Numbered from the stretch's first letter, positions 9,160 through 19,252 are shown. The stretch is 64,000 bases of DNA from Peteryoungia desertarenae (GCF_005860795.2 NZ_CP058350.1:2696501-2760500); one strand, 5' to 3'. Notes: generated by a model from the sequence alone, not told the origin. Numbers and translations are program-made.

Positions 9160-9317
9160 TGGTGGTCGCGACCGCTTCAAATGCCTTTCTGCAAAGAACT
9201 GGATCACGAGAAACGGCTGTGTCTGTTCAGCCAAACTGACCCCGATGGCCAAAAACCATTCATTCCCAGGCGGGTCACGGGAAGGGAAAAATCCGACGGA
9301 ACCGGTAGACCGTATCT

Positions 9318-9331
9318 ACGACAATAGTCGT
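9318..9331 (+). repeat. Short inverted repeat upstream of the DedA gene
   Basis: ACGAC-AATA-GTCGT is a perfect 5-bp inverted repeat with a 4-base centre, 30 bp before the DedA-family start codon. The surrounding 9160-9361 interval has no credible gene. It could be a small operator or chance. Confidence 0.3.
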
Positions 9332-9361
9332 TTGATGCGTTGAGTTATGTGGTGAAGTGAC

Positions 9362-9970
9362 ATGGACGGTTTGTCTGAGCTGATAAGAGCGTACGGGACA
9401 TGGATCTACATCCTGCTCTTTGCATACTGTATGTTGAAAAGCGGCAGTCTCCCCTTGTTCGCGGGCTATGCAGCTCATGCACAAGCTTTGGATTTGCCCC
9501 TTGTTTTGGTCGTGACCTTTGCGGGTGGCTACCTGGGTGACGAAGCACGGTTCTTCATTGCCAGACGATACGGAGACGCCTGGTTGAAGAGGTGGCGGTT
9601 CGCCGAGAGGACATATTCAGGAGCGAGAGCCCTGATTGCAAACTACGGCAGTGCCTACATCTTTATCTACAGATATCCCAAGGGCATGCGGACCATAGGG
9701 GCGCTCCCGGTCGGACTCGGAACCATGTCGTGGGGCAGGTTTACGGTCTTGAACGCAGCGTCGGCCATGCTTTGGACGGCCTTGCTGGTCTCCGTGGGTT
9801 TCGTTTTCGGCTCACAGGTGGAGGAGGCTGTGGAAGCAGGGTGGGGCTTTGCAAGTGTTGTTTTGCTTGCCGCTATGGTCTTTCTCATAGCTTTCGCGTG
9901 GTGGCGGATAAACAAGATTGGTACGCACAGCCCGAACATTCAGGAGGATCTCGTTCGCAGTCATCAATAG
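9362..9970 (+). CDS. DedA-family (VTT domain) membrane protein
   Basis: This is an inner-membrane protein of 202 residues. The DedA family is tied to lipid carrier/flippase functions and membrane homeostasis. Hydrophobic segments occur at about 12-30, 43-60, 130-150 and 160-182. The signature GGYLGDEARFFIARRYGD and the loop RYPKGMRTIGALPVGLG with TVLNAASAMLWT match the VTT/SNARE-associated core. The family's charged residues are present. It stands alone between bchJ and the minus-strand mazG. The ATG at 9362 is the only good start before the VTT domain. The substrate is unknown. Confidence 0.8.
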   Translation: MDGLSELIRAYGTWIYILLFAYCMLKSGSLPLFAGYAAHAQALDLPLVLVVTFAGGYLGDEARFFIARRYGDAWLKRWRFAERTYSGARALIANYGSAYIFIYRYPKGMRTIGALPVGLGTMSWGRFTVLNAASAMLWTALLVSVGFVFGSQVEEAVEAGWGFASVVLLAAMVFLIAFAWWRINKIGTHSPNIQEDLVRSHQ

Positions 9971-10007
9971 CGCTGCGGCTGACTGCGGCACGCCGTTTGC
10001 CCGCCGT

Positions 10008-10826
10008 CTATCTGGTCTTCGCCGCCTGCCAGAGCTCTTCCATGCGTTCCAGAGAGGCGCCGTCCAATGTTTCACCTGATGCTTGAAGAGATGTCTCTAT
10101 ATAACTGAATCGATTTCGGAACTTTGTGTTTGTTCCGCGCAGGGCCTGCTCCGGTTCCGCCCCCACATGCCGGCCAATATTGACCAGTGCAAAGATCAGA
10201 TCGCCGAGTTCGTCCTTGACCTTGTCCGGTCTGTTTTCGGCAAGCGCCTCGCGCAATTCGCCGATCTCCTCCTCGATCTTGTCGAGGATGGGGGCAGCCT
10301 CCGACCAGTCGAAGCCGACCTTGGCCGCACGTTCCTGCAGCTTCAGGGCTTCGGTGAGGGCCGGAAATGACCGCTGCACCGATCCGAGATAGCCGGTGTC
10401 GGGATCAGCCGCCGAGCCACGGGCTGCGCGGCGTGCGAGACGTTCGGCCTTTTCCTGCTGCTTGATCTTGTCCCACTGCGCCTTGACCGCCTCCGGCGTA
10501 TCGGTATCAGAGCGGGCAAAGACATGCGGGTGGCGGCGGATCATCTTATTCGTGATCGCCTCCACCACGTCGCCGAAGGAGAACAGGCCTTCCTCCTCGG
10601 CGATACGGGCATGGAAGACCACCTGCAGCAACAGATCCCCCAGTTCCTCGCAGAGATCATCCGGGTCCTTGCGCTCGATGGCGTCGGCCACCTCATAGGC
10701 CTCCTCGATCGTATAGGGTTTGATCGTCTCGAATGTCTGGACGATGTCCCAGGGGCAGCCGGTCTCAGGCTGGCGCAGTGCCGCCATGATCTCGAGCAGG
10801 CGATTGATGTCCTTGGAGGCTTCCAT
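10008..10826 (-). CDS. mazG: Nucleoside triphosphate pyrophosphohydrolase MazG
   Basis: MazG hydrolyses (d)NTPs to monophosphates and clears non-canonical nucleotides. The 272 residues contain two MazG domains. The first has GCPWDIVQTFETIKPYTIEEAYEV with the metal-binding EEAYE and ELGDLLLQVVFHARIAEE; the second has EEIGELREAL and DELGDLIFALVN. The start at 10826 (MEASKDINRLLEIM) is preferred to a longer reading from 10907 because the family begins just before this helix. It is 19 bp downstream of the deaminase gene on the same strand, so the two probably form an operon with a nucleotide hygiene theme. Confidence 0.95.
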   Translation of the reverse strand: MEASKDINRLLEIMAALRQPETGCPWDIVQTFETIKPYTIEEAYEVADAIERKDPDDLCEELGDLLLQVVFHARIAEEEGLFSFGDVVEAITNKMIRRHPHVFARSDTDTPEAVKAQWDKIKQQEKAERLARRAARGSAADPDTGYLGSVQRSFPALTEALKLQERAAKVGFDWSEAAPILDKIEEEIGELREALAENRPDKVKDELGDLIFALVNIGRHVGAEPEQALRGTNTKFRNRFSYIETSLQASGETLDGASLERMEELWQAAKTR

Positions 10827-10845
10827 GATGGTCCTGTCTGATCGC

Positions 10846-11433
10846 TCAGTTGAGGGGAATGTCGTTTTCGCCCTTGGACGACTGGTATGCGTCCGACAGG
10901 CGGTCATATTCCGCCTTGATCCGGCTGACCTGCTCGAAAAGTACGGGGCGTTCGGCGTCGTCGGCGGAGGCCACCATTTCGATCATCGCATGGCTGAGCC
11001 AGAAGGCGTTCTGCCGCCGATAGCCACCGGGTTCAAGGCCAAAGACCTCCTTGAGGATCTTCAGGTCATGCGGGATGGCAAAGGCGTCGCGGCTGTCTTC
11101 GTGGCTGAAGAAATAGTAGAAATTGTCGAAACCGGCCCAGGTGATCGCCGACATGCACATGGTGCAGGGTTCGTGCGTCGACAGAAAGATCAGATCCTTC
11201 GTATTGGGGCGCTCGCCCCGCTCGTAGAAGCGTTTCAGCGTATGGACCTCGCCATGCCAGAGCGGGTTTTCCAGCTCGTTGTTGGTTTCGGCGAGAACGA
11301 GCGACAGGTCCGACTTGCGAAGGATCGCGGCTCCGAAAACCTTGTTGCCCGCCGCAACGCCTTTGGCCGTCAGCGGCAGAATGTCGTGTTCGATCACGTC
11401 GAGCAGTCGACGGGTCAAATCGGGTGAGGTCAT
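10846..11433 (-). CDS. Zinc-dependent nucleoside/cytidine deaminase-family protein
   Basis: This 195-residue protein belongs to the cytidine/deoxycytidylate deaminase fold. The zinc site is HGE (residues 60-62, with His60 as ligand and Glu62 as proton shuttle) and PCTMC (Cys90 and Cys93). The start at 11433 (MTSPDLTRRLLDVIEHD) has a GGAGCGG ribosome site; an upstream extension to 11577 has no family resemblance. The exact substrate (guanine, cytosine, a tRNA base or another amine) cannot be read from the sequence. Position directly before mazG suggests nucleotide salvage or sanitation. Confidence 0.82.
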   Translation of the reverse strand: MTSPDLTRRLLDVIEHDILPLTAKGVAAGNKVFGAAILRKSDLSLVLAETNNELENPLWHGEVHTLKRFYERGERPNTKDLIFLSTHEPCTMCMSAITWAGFDNFYYFFSHEDSRDAFAIPHDLKILKEVFGLEPGGYRRQNAFWLSHAMIEMVASADDAERPVLFEQVSRIKAEYDRLSDAYQSSKGENDIPLN

Positions 11434-11699
11434 CTGGTGCCGCTCCGCTGTTGTGCAATGCGATACTATCGCTTGCCAAGCGACCTTCGAAAGGGAAATG
11501 ATAGGAGGTAAGCGGTTTTTCCCCTGTCGGGACCGTTGTCGCCAAGTCAGGGTAGGTCTTTGACGTCTGCGGTGCAATTTGCTCGCATCGGCAAGGGGAC
11601 TAGGACAGAAATACGCAAGCGGCAGGGCGAAGGAATTTCTGTTTCTTCAATTTCTAAGACCGGGACGCGATAGTGTCGTCCACTGGCATCGGATGATTC

Positions 11700-13142
11700 A
11701 TGGCACAGCAGGACAAACAGCTTTCTGTCTTTCCGGCCTTCTTCAAGGTCGAGAACGAGGTCGCCGCCGTTTTTGGAAACGGTGACGAGGCCTATGCAAA
11801 GGCACGCCTGTTGAAGAATACAGAAGCCCGCATCGTCGCCTATGCCGATGCTCCGGAAGCCGATTACGCCGCCTTCCTCGCTGCGAACGCCATCGAGCAG
11901 ATGTCCGAGCCTTTCGATCCTTCGCAAGTTCAGGGCGCGCGCCTGGTCTTTGCCGCAACGGGTGAGGGCGCTCTCGACCGCGAGATCGTCGCTGCCGCCC
12001 GCGCGGCCCGGATCCCGGCCAATGCGGTGGATCAGCCGGATTATTGCGATTTCTACACGCCGGCGCTCGTCAACCGTGCACCGATCGCTGTGGCCATCGG
12101 AACTGAAGGCGTGGGCCCGGTGCTCGCCCAGATGATCCGCGCCGACATCGACCGTCTGCTGCCACGCTCGCTCGGCAAGCTCGGGCGTCTCGCCAATTCT
12201 TACCGCCGCGCGGTTGATCGTCTCGTGCCCCGTGGTGCGCCGCGCCGCCTGTTCTGGCGCGATTTCTTCAAGGGCAAGGTCGCTGATCACGTCGAGGCCG
12301 ACGAGATCAGCCTGGCCCGCCGTGAAGCCACCCGTCTCCTGAAGGGCGTTGCTGCCGATCGGGTCGAAGGCCGCGTTTTCCTCGTCGGTGCCGGCCCGGG
12401 TGCCGAAGACCTGCTGACGCTGCGCGCCCATCGCCTGATGATGGAATGCGACGTCATCGTCTATGACGCGCTGGTGCCGCGCGAAGTGGTCGATATGGGC
12501 CGCCGTGACGCCGAGCGCATTCCCGTCGGCAAGCGCAAGGGCTGTCATTCGAAGTCGCAGAGCGAAATCAATGCGCTGCTCGTCGAGCTTGGTCATGCGG
12601 GCAAGCGTGTCGTCCGTCTGAAGTCGGGTGATCCGCTGGTCTTCGGTCGTGCCGGCGAAGAGATGGCAGCGTTGCGCGATGCGGGCATTGCCTACGAGAT
12701 TGTGCCCGGCGTAACCTCGGCACTCGCCGCCGCCGCAGACTTCGAACTGCCGCTGACGCTGCGCGGCGTTTCCTCGTCGCTGGTCTTCACGACCGGCCAC
12801 GATTTGCAGGGTAATGTGTTGCCGGATTGGGCGCGGCTTGCGCTGTCGGGCGCAACCGTTGCCGTCTATATGGGCCGCACGGTCGCGGCCTCCGTCGCCG
12901 AGCGTCTGATGCAGGGCGGCCTCGCCGAGGATACGACGGTTGCCGTTGTCGAGAATGCCGGGCGCCGCGACAGCCGTCTGCTGCATGGCACGCTCAAGGA
13001 ATTGCCGGGGCTCGAGGCTCGTACCGAGTTGACCGGCCCGGTCATGGTCATTATCGGCGACGCTGTCGCCGGCGCCGATTTCAGCCGCTCCGAACCGCTC
13101 GGTGCGCGTGTCACGGCTGAACTGGAAACTGCAAGGATTTGA
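11700..13142 (+). CDS. cysG: Siroheme synthase CysG (trifunctional)
   Basis: CysG makes siroheme, the cofactor of sulfite reductase, from uroporphyrinogen III. Its activities are methylation (SUMT), NAD-dependent dehydrogenation and ferrochelation. The 480 residues have the N-terminal Met8p/CysG dehydrogenase-chelatase part (to about 215; NAD motif GNGDEAYAKARLL rather than GGG) and the C-terminal methyltransferase. The latter shows VFLVGAGPGAEDLLTLRA, VRLKSGDPLVFGRAGEE and VPGVTSALAAAA. The ATG follows GGATGATTC. It heads the operon with DUF2849, cysI and DUF934, which fits production of siroheme for the reductase encoded downstream. Confidence 0.95.
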   Translation: MAQQDKQLSVFPAFFKVENEVAAVFGNGDEAYAKARLLKNTEARIVAYADAPEADYAAFLAANAIEQMSEPFDPSQVQGARLVFAATGEGALDREIVAAARAARIPANAVDQPDYCDFYTPALVNRAPIAVAIGTEGVGPVLAQMIRADIDRLLPRSLGKLGRLANSYRRAVDRLVPRGAPRRLFWRDFFKGKVADHVEADEISLARREATRLLKGVAADRVEGRVFLVGAGPGAEDLLTLRAHRLMMECDVIVYDALVPREVVDMGRRDAERIPVGKRKGCHSKSQSEINALLVELGHAGKRVVRLKSGDPLVFGRAGEEMAALRDAGIAYEIVPGVTSALAAAADFELPLTLRGVSSSLVFTTGHDLQGNVLPDWARLALSGATVAVYMGRTVAASVAERLMQGGLAEDTTVAVVENAGRRDSRLLHGTLKELPGLEARTELTGPVMVIIGDAVAGADFSRSEPLGARVTAELETARI

Positions 13143-13144
13143 CG

Positions 13145-13459
13145 ATGGTAGATAAGGTTCTCACAGCAAACCGCCTGACCGACGGCATCGCCGTCTGGCT
13201 CGATGCCAATGGCCAGTGGACCGAGCGTCTGCAGGAAGCCTTTGTCGCGCGCCATGCCGAGGCCGTCGAAGCCCTGGAAGCCGCCGGCAAGCAGGCCTTC
13301 GCCAGCAATCTCGTGGTCGACCTCAATGTCATCGAAATCGAGGAAAAGGACGGTATCCTGCGCCCCCTTCGCCTGCGCGAACGTATCCGGGCGGAAGGCC
13401 CGACCATTGCATATGCCGAGGGTCACGGTTATGCCGACCCGGCATTCATCGCCGCTTGA
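13145..13459 (+). CDS. DUF2849 protein of the sulfite reductase operon
   Basis: This small protein of 104 residues belongs to DUF2849, which commonly sits between cysG and cysI in alphaproteobacteria. The visible pattern is TANRLTDGIAVWLDANGQW, a basic/acidic middle, and a C-terminal YAEGHGYADPAFIAA. The ATG at 13145 follows AAGGA at the end of cysG, with only 2 bp between the genes. Its biochemical role is not established; the conserved placement points to a helper function in assimilatory sulfite or nitrite reduction. No membrane segment or signal peptide is seen. Confidence 0.85.
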   Translation: MVDKVLTANRLTDGIAVWLDANGQWTERLQEAFVARHAEAVEALEAAGKQAFASNLVVDLNVIEIEEKDGILRPLRLRERIRAEGPTIAYAEGHGYADPAFIAA

Positions 13460-13474
13460 GGCTGAGGTTTAGAC

Positions 13475-15148
<1,674 letters not shown>

Positions 15149-15161
15149 GACTGGAAGAATT

Positions 15162-15674
15162 ATGACCAAGATCTGGAAAGAAACCGGTTTCGTCGATGGC
15201 GACATCTGGGTAACCGAAACGGAAGAGCGCAAGGCAGGCGAGGGCGAAAAGGCCATTCTCCCGCTGGACTCTTTCCTGGAAACCGTTGGTGAGACCAACG
15301 ATGTCGGCCTCGGCGTGCTGATTGCACCGGCAGACGACGTGAAGAAGCTTGAGCCTTATCTCGACCGTATCGCACTGATCGCGGTCGCGTTTCCGGCCTT
15401 CAACGATGGCCGTGGTTTCAGCCATGCGTCGCTGCTGCGCGAGCGTCTGCGCTATTCCGGCGAGTTGCGCGCCGTTGGCGACGTCCTGATCGACCAGGTG
15501 CCGCTGATGCTGCGCACCGGCTTCGACAGCTTCGCCGTCACCAATCCCGTCGCCCAGCGGCGGCTTGCTGATAACTGTCTCACCGGCGTCGCCCAGCGTT
15601 ACCAGCCGACGGCTCGAGGATCCGAAGCGGTTGGCGGTTTCAGCTGGCGTCGCCTCGGCTCCACTGGTGCCTGA
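15162..15674 (+). CDS. DUF934 protein of the sulfite reductase operon
   Basis: This 170-residue protein belongs to DUF934, which in alpha- and betaproteobacteria follows cysI. The conserved segments include FPAFNDGRGFSHASLLRERL, YSGELRAVGDVLIDQVPLM and GFDSFAV. The start at 15162 (MTKIWKETGFVDGD) has GGAAGA in front and lies 13 bp after cysI. An upstream in-frame start at 15027 lies inside cysI and is rejected. Annotators often call it an oxidoreductase probably involved in sulfite reduction, but its activity is not established. A hairpin follows 24 bp after the stop. Confidence 0.87.
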   Translation: MTKIWKETGFVDGDIWVTETEERKAGEGEKAILPLDSFLETVGETNDVGLGVLIAPADDVKKLEPYLDRIALIAVAFPAFNDGRGFSHASLLRERLRYSGELRAVGDVLIDQVPLMLRTGFDSFAVTNPVAQRRLADNCLTGVAQRYQPTARGSEAVGGFSWRRLGSTGA

Positions 15675-15698
15675 GACATAGAAATATCGCTATCACAG

Positions 15699-15731
15699 GG
15701 CGGCAAATTGACCTCGGTCAAGGTTGCCGCC
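15699..15731 (+). terminator. Hairpin at the end of the cys operon
   Basis: GGCGGCAA (15699-15706) pairs with TTGCCGCC (15724-15731), and inside it TTGACC pairs with GGTCAA around a 2-base loop. The stem is long and G+C rich but the following bases (TTCGCTTTA) make only a weak U tract. The inner part also reads as TTGA-N6-TCAA, which would match an FNR-type site 124 bp before fpr; the hairpin explanation is simpler. Confidence 0.5.
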
Positions 15732-15844
15732 TTCGCTTTAACGGATATCTCGGCTGCGAAATGCGCATGCCGGCTGAATTGTGGAATGGGACGGTCTGGA
15801 TTATAGGCTCTTCCCAATCGACTGAACGATAGGACCGACAGCCT

Positions 15845-16657
15845 ATGAATGCTCCTGTGAAGACCGACAACGCCGAACTGATCGTGCCCGAAGGCGTTTA
15901 TGCCGAAACGGTGCTAAGCGTGACGCACTATACCGACCGCCTGTTCCGCTTCCGCATGACCCGCCCCGCCGGCTTCCGCTTCCGCTCGGGCGAGTTTGCG
16001 ATGATTGGCCTGATGGTCGAGAGCAAGCCGATCTACCGCGCCTATTCCATCGCAAGTCCATCCTGGGACGAGGAACTCGAATTCTTCTCGATCAAGGTTC
16101 CTGACGGCCCGCTGACCCAGCATCTGCAGAAGATTAAGCCGGGCGACAAGGTGCTGATGCGCAAGAAGCCGACCGGCACGCTGGTGCTGGATGCGCTCAC
16201 CCCCGGCAAGCGCCTCTACATGTTCTCGACCGGCACCGGTATTGCGCCCTTTGCCAGCCTGATCCGCGATCCCGAGACCTATGAAAAGTTCGAGGAAGTC
16301 ATCCTCACCCATACCTGTCGCGACGTGGCGGAGCTGAAATACGGCTTCGATCTGGTTGAGGAAATCAAGAACCATGAATTCCTGGCCGAACTGGTCGGCG
16401 ACAAGCTGAAGCATTACGCAACGGTGACCCGCGAAGACTATCCATTCAAGGGGCGCATCACTGATCTGATGGAAAGCGGGAAACTCTTCGCGGACCTGGG
16501 TGTACCACCGCTGGACCCTTCGACTGACCGTGGGATGATCTGCGGCTCGACGGCCATGCTGAAGGATACGAAGACGATCCTTGAGCAGGCAGGCCTCACC
16601 GAAGGCGCCAACAACAAGCCGGCCGAATTCGTCATCGAACGCGCCTTCGTTGGCTGA
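15845..16657 (+). CDS. fpr: Ferredoxin/flavodoxin-NADP+ reductase
   Basis: This FAD enzyme moves electrons between NADPH and ferredoxin or flavodoxin. The 270 residues show the FAD-binding RAYSIASPSW motif, the FSTGTGIAPFASLIRDP nucleotide-binding loop, and a C-terminal CGSTAMLKDTK segment ending in ERAFVG. The bacterial subclass-II reductase length of about 260 residues fits. The ATG at 15845 has AGGA upstream. It is separated from the cys operon by a hairpin and has its own 170-bp leader, so it probably has its own promoter, but it may feed the reductase at 13475. Confidence 0.93.
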   Translation: MNAPVKTDNAELIVPEGVYAETVLSVTHYTDRLFRFRMTRPAGFRFRSGEFAMIGLMVESKPIYRAYSIASPSWDEELEFFSIKVPDGPLTQHLQKIKPGDKVLMRKKPTGTLVLDALTPGKRLYMFSTGTGIAPFASLIRDPETYEKFEEVILTHTCRDVAELKYGFDLVEEIKNHEFLAELVGDKLKHYATVTREDYPFKGRITDLMESGKLFADLGVPPLDPSTDRGMICGSTAMLKDTKTILEQAGLTEGANNKPAEFVIERAFVG

Positions 16658-16678
16658 TTGAATCGAGGTCATGATTGT

Positions 16679-16703
16679 ACGCCCGGTCTGCTGCGCCGGG
16701 CGT
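16679..16703 (+). terminator. Hairpin between fpr and the FG-GAP gene
   Basis: ACGCCCGG (16679-16686) pairs with CCGGGCGT (16696-16703) around a 9-base loop. It lies between two genes pointing at each other, so it could terminate both. The T tract after it is short. Confidence 0.55.
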
Positions 16704-16710
16704 CATTCGT

Positions 16711-17520
16711 TTAAAGCGCTACTGTCAGGTTCTGCCCGTTGCGCAATTCCATCTGAATCTTGCCGCCGCTGATCACTCCCAAGCGTTCAATCGGCGAGGG
16801 CACATCCCATTGTTTTTCGATTGTGGTGTGGCCTTGTTCAAACGAAATTGCCAGGAGGCGTGTCCGTTCCAATGACGGCAAGACGATCTCAGCGCTTCCG
16901 TCGCCATCCAGATCTGCAATGCGCGACAGGTCGAGATCCCGGCTGCCATTGATGTGATTTGTCACACCGTCGATGCCGCCGAGGTTCACAAGGCGCTTGC
17001 CTTCAATACGGAAGAAGCGGAGCGATCCCGTCAGATGTGGCGTCACGACCGCCGCGATCAGGGGCTCGCCCGATCCAGAGAAATCGGCAATGCCGACCGG
17101 ATTGAGCCAGCGGTTTCGTCGCCCGATGGCCTCGTTTTCAGCCATCAACTCGATTGTGCCGTCCCTGATGGTGTAGAGCGCAAGCGATGCACCCAGCGCA
17201 AGATTCGCCCGGACGATCAGGGCCTCCGGGCTACCATCTCCATCGATGTCAGTCAGTCTGACGCGCCGATCCTCATAAACTTGATCTGCCGGAAGTCGGA
17301 ATGAGTATTGCGTTCCATTCCGTTCAATAACGAAGCCTTCCGCTTCGATTGAATCACCCAGGGCTGCATGGCCATAGATGGCGGTAGGGCCGACAAGCCA
17401 GGCCGAATAGTCTTTGTATTTCGTAGTCTCGCCATCCGGCAGCTTGTTCATGTCTTGCGCGGCCACAAGACTTGTCGCGAAGGTTAAGGCGAGAGCCGTC
17501 GACAATCTTGCTTTGAACAC
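16711..17520 (-). CDS. Secreted FG-GAP/VCBS repeat protein, function unknown
   Basis: This 269-residue exported protein has a signal peptide (MFKARLSTALALTFATSLVA, likely cut before QDMNK). It contains two calcium-binding-like FG-GAP motifs, TDIDGDGSPEALIV and ADLDGDGSAEIVLP, separated by about 100 residues. Such repeats build beta-propeller blades, but too few are seen for a full integrin-type propeller. The start is GTG at 17520, supported by GAGGAG 8 bp upstream. No enzyme motif is seen. It may bind a ligand or partner in the periplasm; this is unproven. Confidence 0.75.
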   Translation of the reverse strand: MFKARLSTALALTFATSLVAAQDMNKLPDGETTKYKDYSAWLVGPTAIYGHAALGDSIEAEGFVIERNGTQYSFRLPADQVYEDRRVRLTDIDGDGSPEALIVRANLALGASLALYTIRDGTIELMAENEAIGRRNRWLNPVGIADFSGSGEPLIAAVVTPHLTGSLRFFRIEGKRLVNLGGIDGVTNHINGSRDLDLSRIADLDGDGSAEIVLPSLERTRLLAISFEQGHTTIEKQWDVPSPIERLGVISGGKIQMELRNGQNLTVAL

Positions 17521-17604
17521 TGAGCGGTCTCCTCGACAAACAAACTTGGCGCGACGAAGTCGTCGAACGAGACCACTGTGTCCGACAGTCGATTGAGTGA
17601 CACG

Positions 17605-18228
17605 TCACGTTTCAGTGAGATCGGAAATCAGTCTCTCCATCATCTGTCGCGCTTGGTCTGCGTCCTGTTGCTGAATTGCGCGAATGACCGCGACATGCAG
17701 AGAGACAGAACGGTCCATTTTCTCCGGGCTGCGAGCTGCAAACCACAGCCTGCGTGAATGGGTCTGCAGGGGAGCCAGAGCAGCAATGAGAAACGGATTG
17801 GGGCAGGAAGCCTCAAGTATCTCGTCAAACTGCTTGTCAGCAGTCAGAAACCCGCCGTAATCGCCGGTCGCAGCGGCTGATGTCATCGCACGTGCACAAT
17901 CCATCAAGCCCTCCCTTTGCTCAGGTGTTGCGTTCGACGCGGCCAGGCCGGCCGCCATTGGTTCCAGCTTGTGTCGCACCTCCATGATCTGGCGATGATC
18001 CTGCGGACGGATTTCTGCCACCTGCAGTCCGACCCTTGGTCGGACAACAATGAGCCCCTGCCATTCCAGCTTCTGAATAGCCTCGCGAACAGGGGTTCGC
18101 CCGTGACCGGAGCGGGCAATGAGCTGCTTCTCCGTGACCAATGCACCTGGTGCAAGCTCAAGGGTCACAAGCGCATTTTCCAGCGCCAGATAAGCGAGGT
18201 GACTCAAAGGGCTTCCGGACTCAGTCAT
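17605..18228 (-). CDS. GntR-family (FCD/FadR-type) transcriptional regulator
   Basis: This 207-residue regulator has an N-terminal winged helix (VTEKQLIARSGHGRTPVREAIQ, about residues 35-60) and a C-terminal all-helical FCD ligand-binding domain. The FCD metal-site type residues appear in DKQFDEIL and SLHVAVIRAI. The start at 18228 (MTESGSPLSHLAY) has AGGAG upstream; the longer start at 18261 would run through the operator. It is transcribed away from the DapA-family gene at 18313. Two copies of TGATATATCA lie between them, so it probably represses both itself and that gene. The inducer is unknown; related regulators control hydroxyproline or sugar-acid breakdown. Confidence 0.88.
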   Translation of the reverse strand: MTESGSPLSHLAYLALENALVTLELAPGALVTEKQLIARSGHGRTPVREAIQKLEWQGLIVVRPRVGLQVAEIRPQDHRQIMEVRHKLEPMAAGLAASNATPEQREGLMDCARAMTSAAATGDYGGFLTADKQFDEILEASCPNPFLIAALAPLQTHSRRLWFAARSPEKMDRSVSLHVAVIRAIQQQDADQARQMMERLISDLTET

Positions 18229-18240
18229 GCCAATCTCCTG

Positions 18241-18250
18241 TGATATATCA
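18241..18250. promoter_or_regulatory. Palindrome TGATATATCA, operator copy 1
   Basis: A perfect 10-bp palindrome lies 12 bp upstream of the GntR start codon, next to its ribosome site. An identical copy occurs 47 bp away, in front of the divergent DapA-family gene. The pairing in a regulator/target intergenic region is typical of GntR operators. Confidence 0.65.
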
Positions 18251-18287
18251 GAGATTGACACACCGCACCCAAGCTGGCAAGCTGCCG

Positions 18288-18297
18288 TGATATATCA
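18288..18297. promoter_or_regulatory. Palindrome TGATATATCA, operator copy 2
   Basis: This second copy of the 10-bp palindrome is extended to GTGATATATCAC (18287-18298). It ends 15 bp before the DapA-family start at 18313. Binding here would block that gene's transcription or early elongation. Confidence 0.65.
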
Positions 18298-18312
18298 CAG
18301 ATGGAGAGTGCG

Positions 18313-19206
18313 ATGTGGAAAGGTGTTTATCCGGCCGTAACGACGAAGTTCACGACCGACGGGGGGCTTGATCTGGCAGAAATGGAACGCTGCTTTGCGC
18401 TTCAGTTTGAAGCTGGCGTTGATGGCATGATCGTCTGCGGGTCGCTGGGCGAAAACATGGCGCTCGAACCGGATGAGAAACTGGAGATTCTTCGGGTCGC
18501 GAAATCGGTTTCCAACGGGAAGCCCGTCCTGATGACGATATGCGAGAGTGCGACCCGCAGAGCTGCCGCGGCGGCGGCAGCAGCCGCCAAGGCAGGTGCC
18601 GATGGTTTCATGATCCTGCCCGGGGTTCCTTACAAATCTTCACCGCGCGAGACCCTAAACCACATCTCCTCTGTTGCTTCGGCAGGCTCGCTGCCGGTGA
18701 TGGTCTACAACAACCCGGTGTCCTACGGCGTGGATGTCTCCATTGCGATGTTCGAGGAACTGGCCAAAAACGACCTGATCGTTGCCATGAAGGAATCGAC
18801 CGACGACGTGCGTCGGGTTACTGACGTAATCAACGCCTTCGGCTCGCGTTTCGATGTCTTTACGGGTGTCGACAATCTGGCTCTGGAAAGCCTTGTTGTT
18901 GGGGCGGATGGATGGGTCGCAGGCCTCGTCGTCGCCTTTCCGAAGGAGACGGTTGCGATCTATCGACTGGTGAAGGCCGGACGTATCGAGGAAGCGCTTG
19001 CGGTCTATCGATGGTTCCGTCCGCTGCTTGATCTCGACGTCTCTACATTCCTTGTCCAGCAGATCAAGCTCTCGGAAGTGCTTGCAATCGGCTCCAATGA
19101 CCGGGTCCGCGAACCACGCCTGCCACTGGAAGGAGAACATAGGGCGCGCGTCGTGGCAGTGATCGAAAGAGCCCTTGCGACACGTCCGACACTGCCGGCA
19201 TTTTGA
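18313..19206 (+). CDS. DapA-family aldolase/deaminase (possibly hydroxyproline pathway)
   Basis: This class I aldolase-fold enzyme of 297 residues forms a Schiff base with its substrate. The Schiff-base lysine is in IVAMKESTDD and the catalytic tyrosine in MVYNNPVSYGVD; the glycine-rich CGSLGENMALEPDEK region replaces the GTTGE motif of true DHDPS. This departure suggests a catabolic member such as 4-hydroxy-1-pyrroline-2-carboxylate deaminase or a sugar-acid aldolase, not lysine synthesis. The start at 18313 (MWKGVYPAVTTKF) has GGAG 6 bp upstream; the in-frame ATG at 18301 is less likely. A divergent GntR gene and shared operators suggest substrate induction. Confidence 0.82.
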   Translation: MWKGVYPAVTTKFTTDGGLDLAEMERCFALQFEAGVDGMIVCGSLGENMALEPDEKLEILRVAKSVSNGKPVLMTICESATRRAAAAAAAAAKAGADGFMILPGVPYKSSPRETLNHISSVASAGSLPVMVYNNPVSYGVDVSIAMFEELAKNDLIVAMKESTDDVRRVTDVINAFGSRFDVFTGVDNLALESLVVGADGWVAGLVVAFPKETVAIYRLVKAGRIEEALAVYRWFRPLLDLDVSTFLVQQIKLSEVLAIGSNDRVREPRLPLEGEHRARVVAVIERALATRPTLPAF

Positions 19207-19226
19207 TTATCGTCCAACGAGAAGCC

Positions 19227-19252
19227 AGGCGGGTTCGAGGTTGAATCCGCCT
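19227..19252 (+). terminator. Terminator after the DapA-family gene
   Basis: AGGCGGGTTC (19227-19236) pairs with GAATCCGCCT (19243-19252), with one G-U pair and a 6-base loop. TGTTTC follows. It sits between the DapA-family gene and the convergent MacB-like gene. Confidence 0.6.

Noticed and set aside
15708..15721. TTGACCTCGGTCAA as an FNR/FixK site for fpr
   Set aside because: It forms the inner stem of a longer hairpin at the operon end; the symmetry is explained by the hairpin. It is kept only as a remote alternative.
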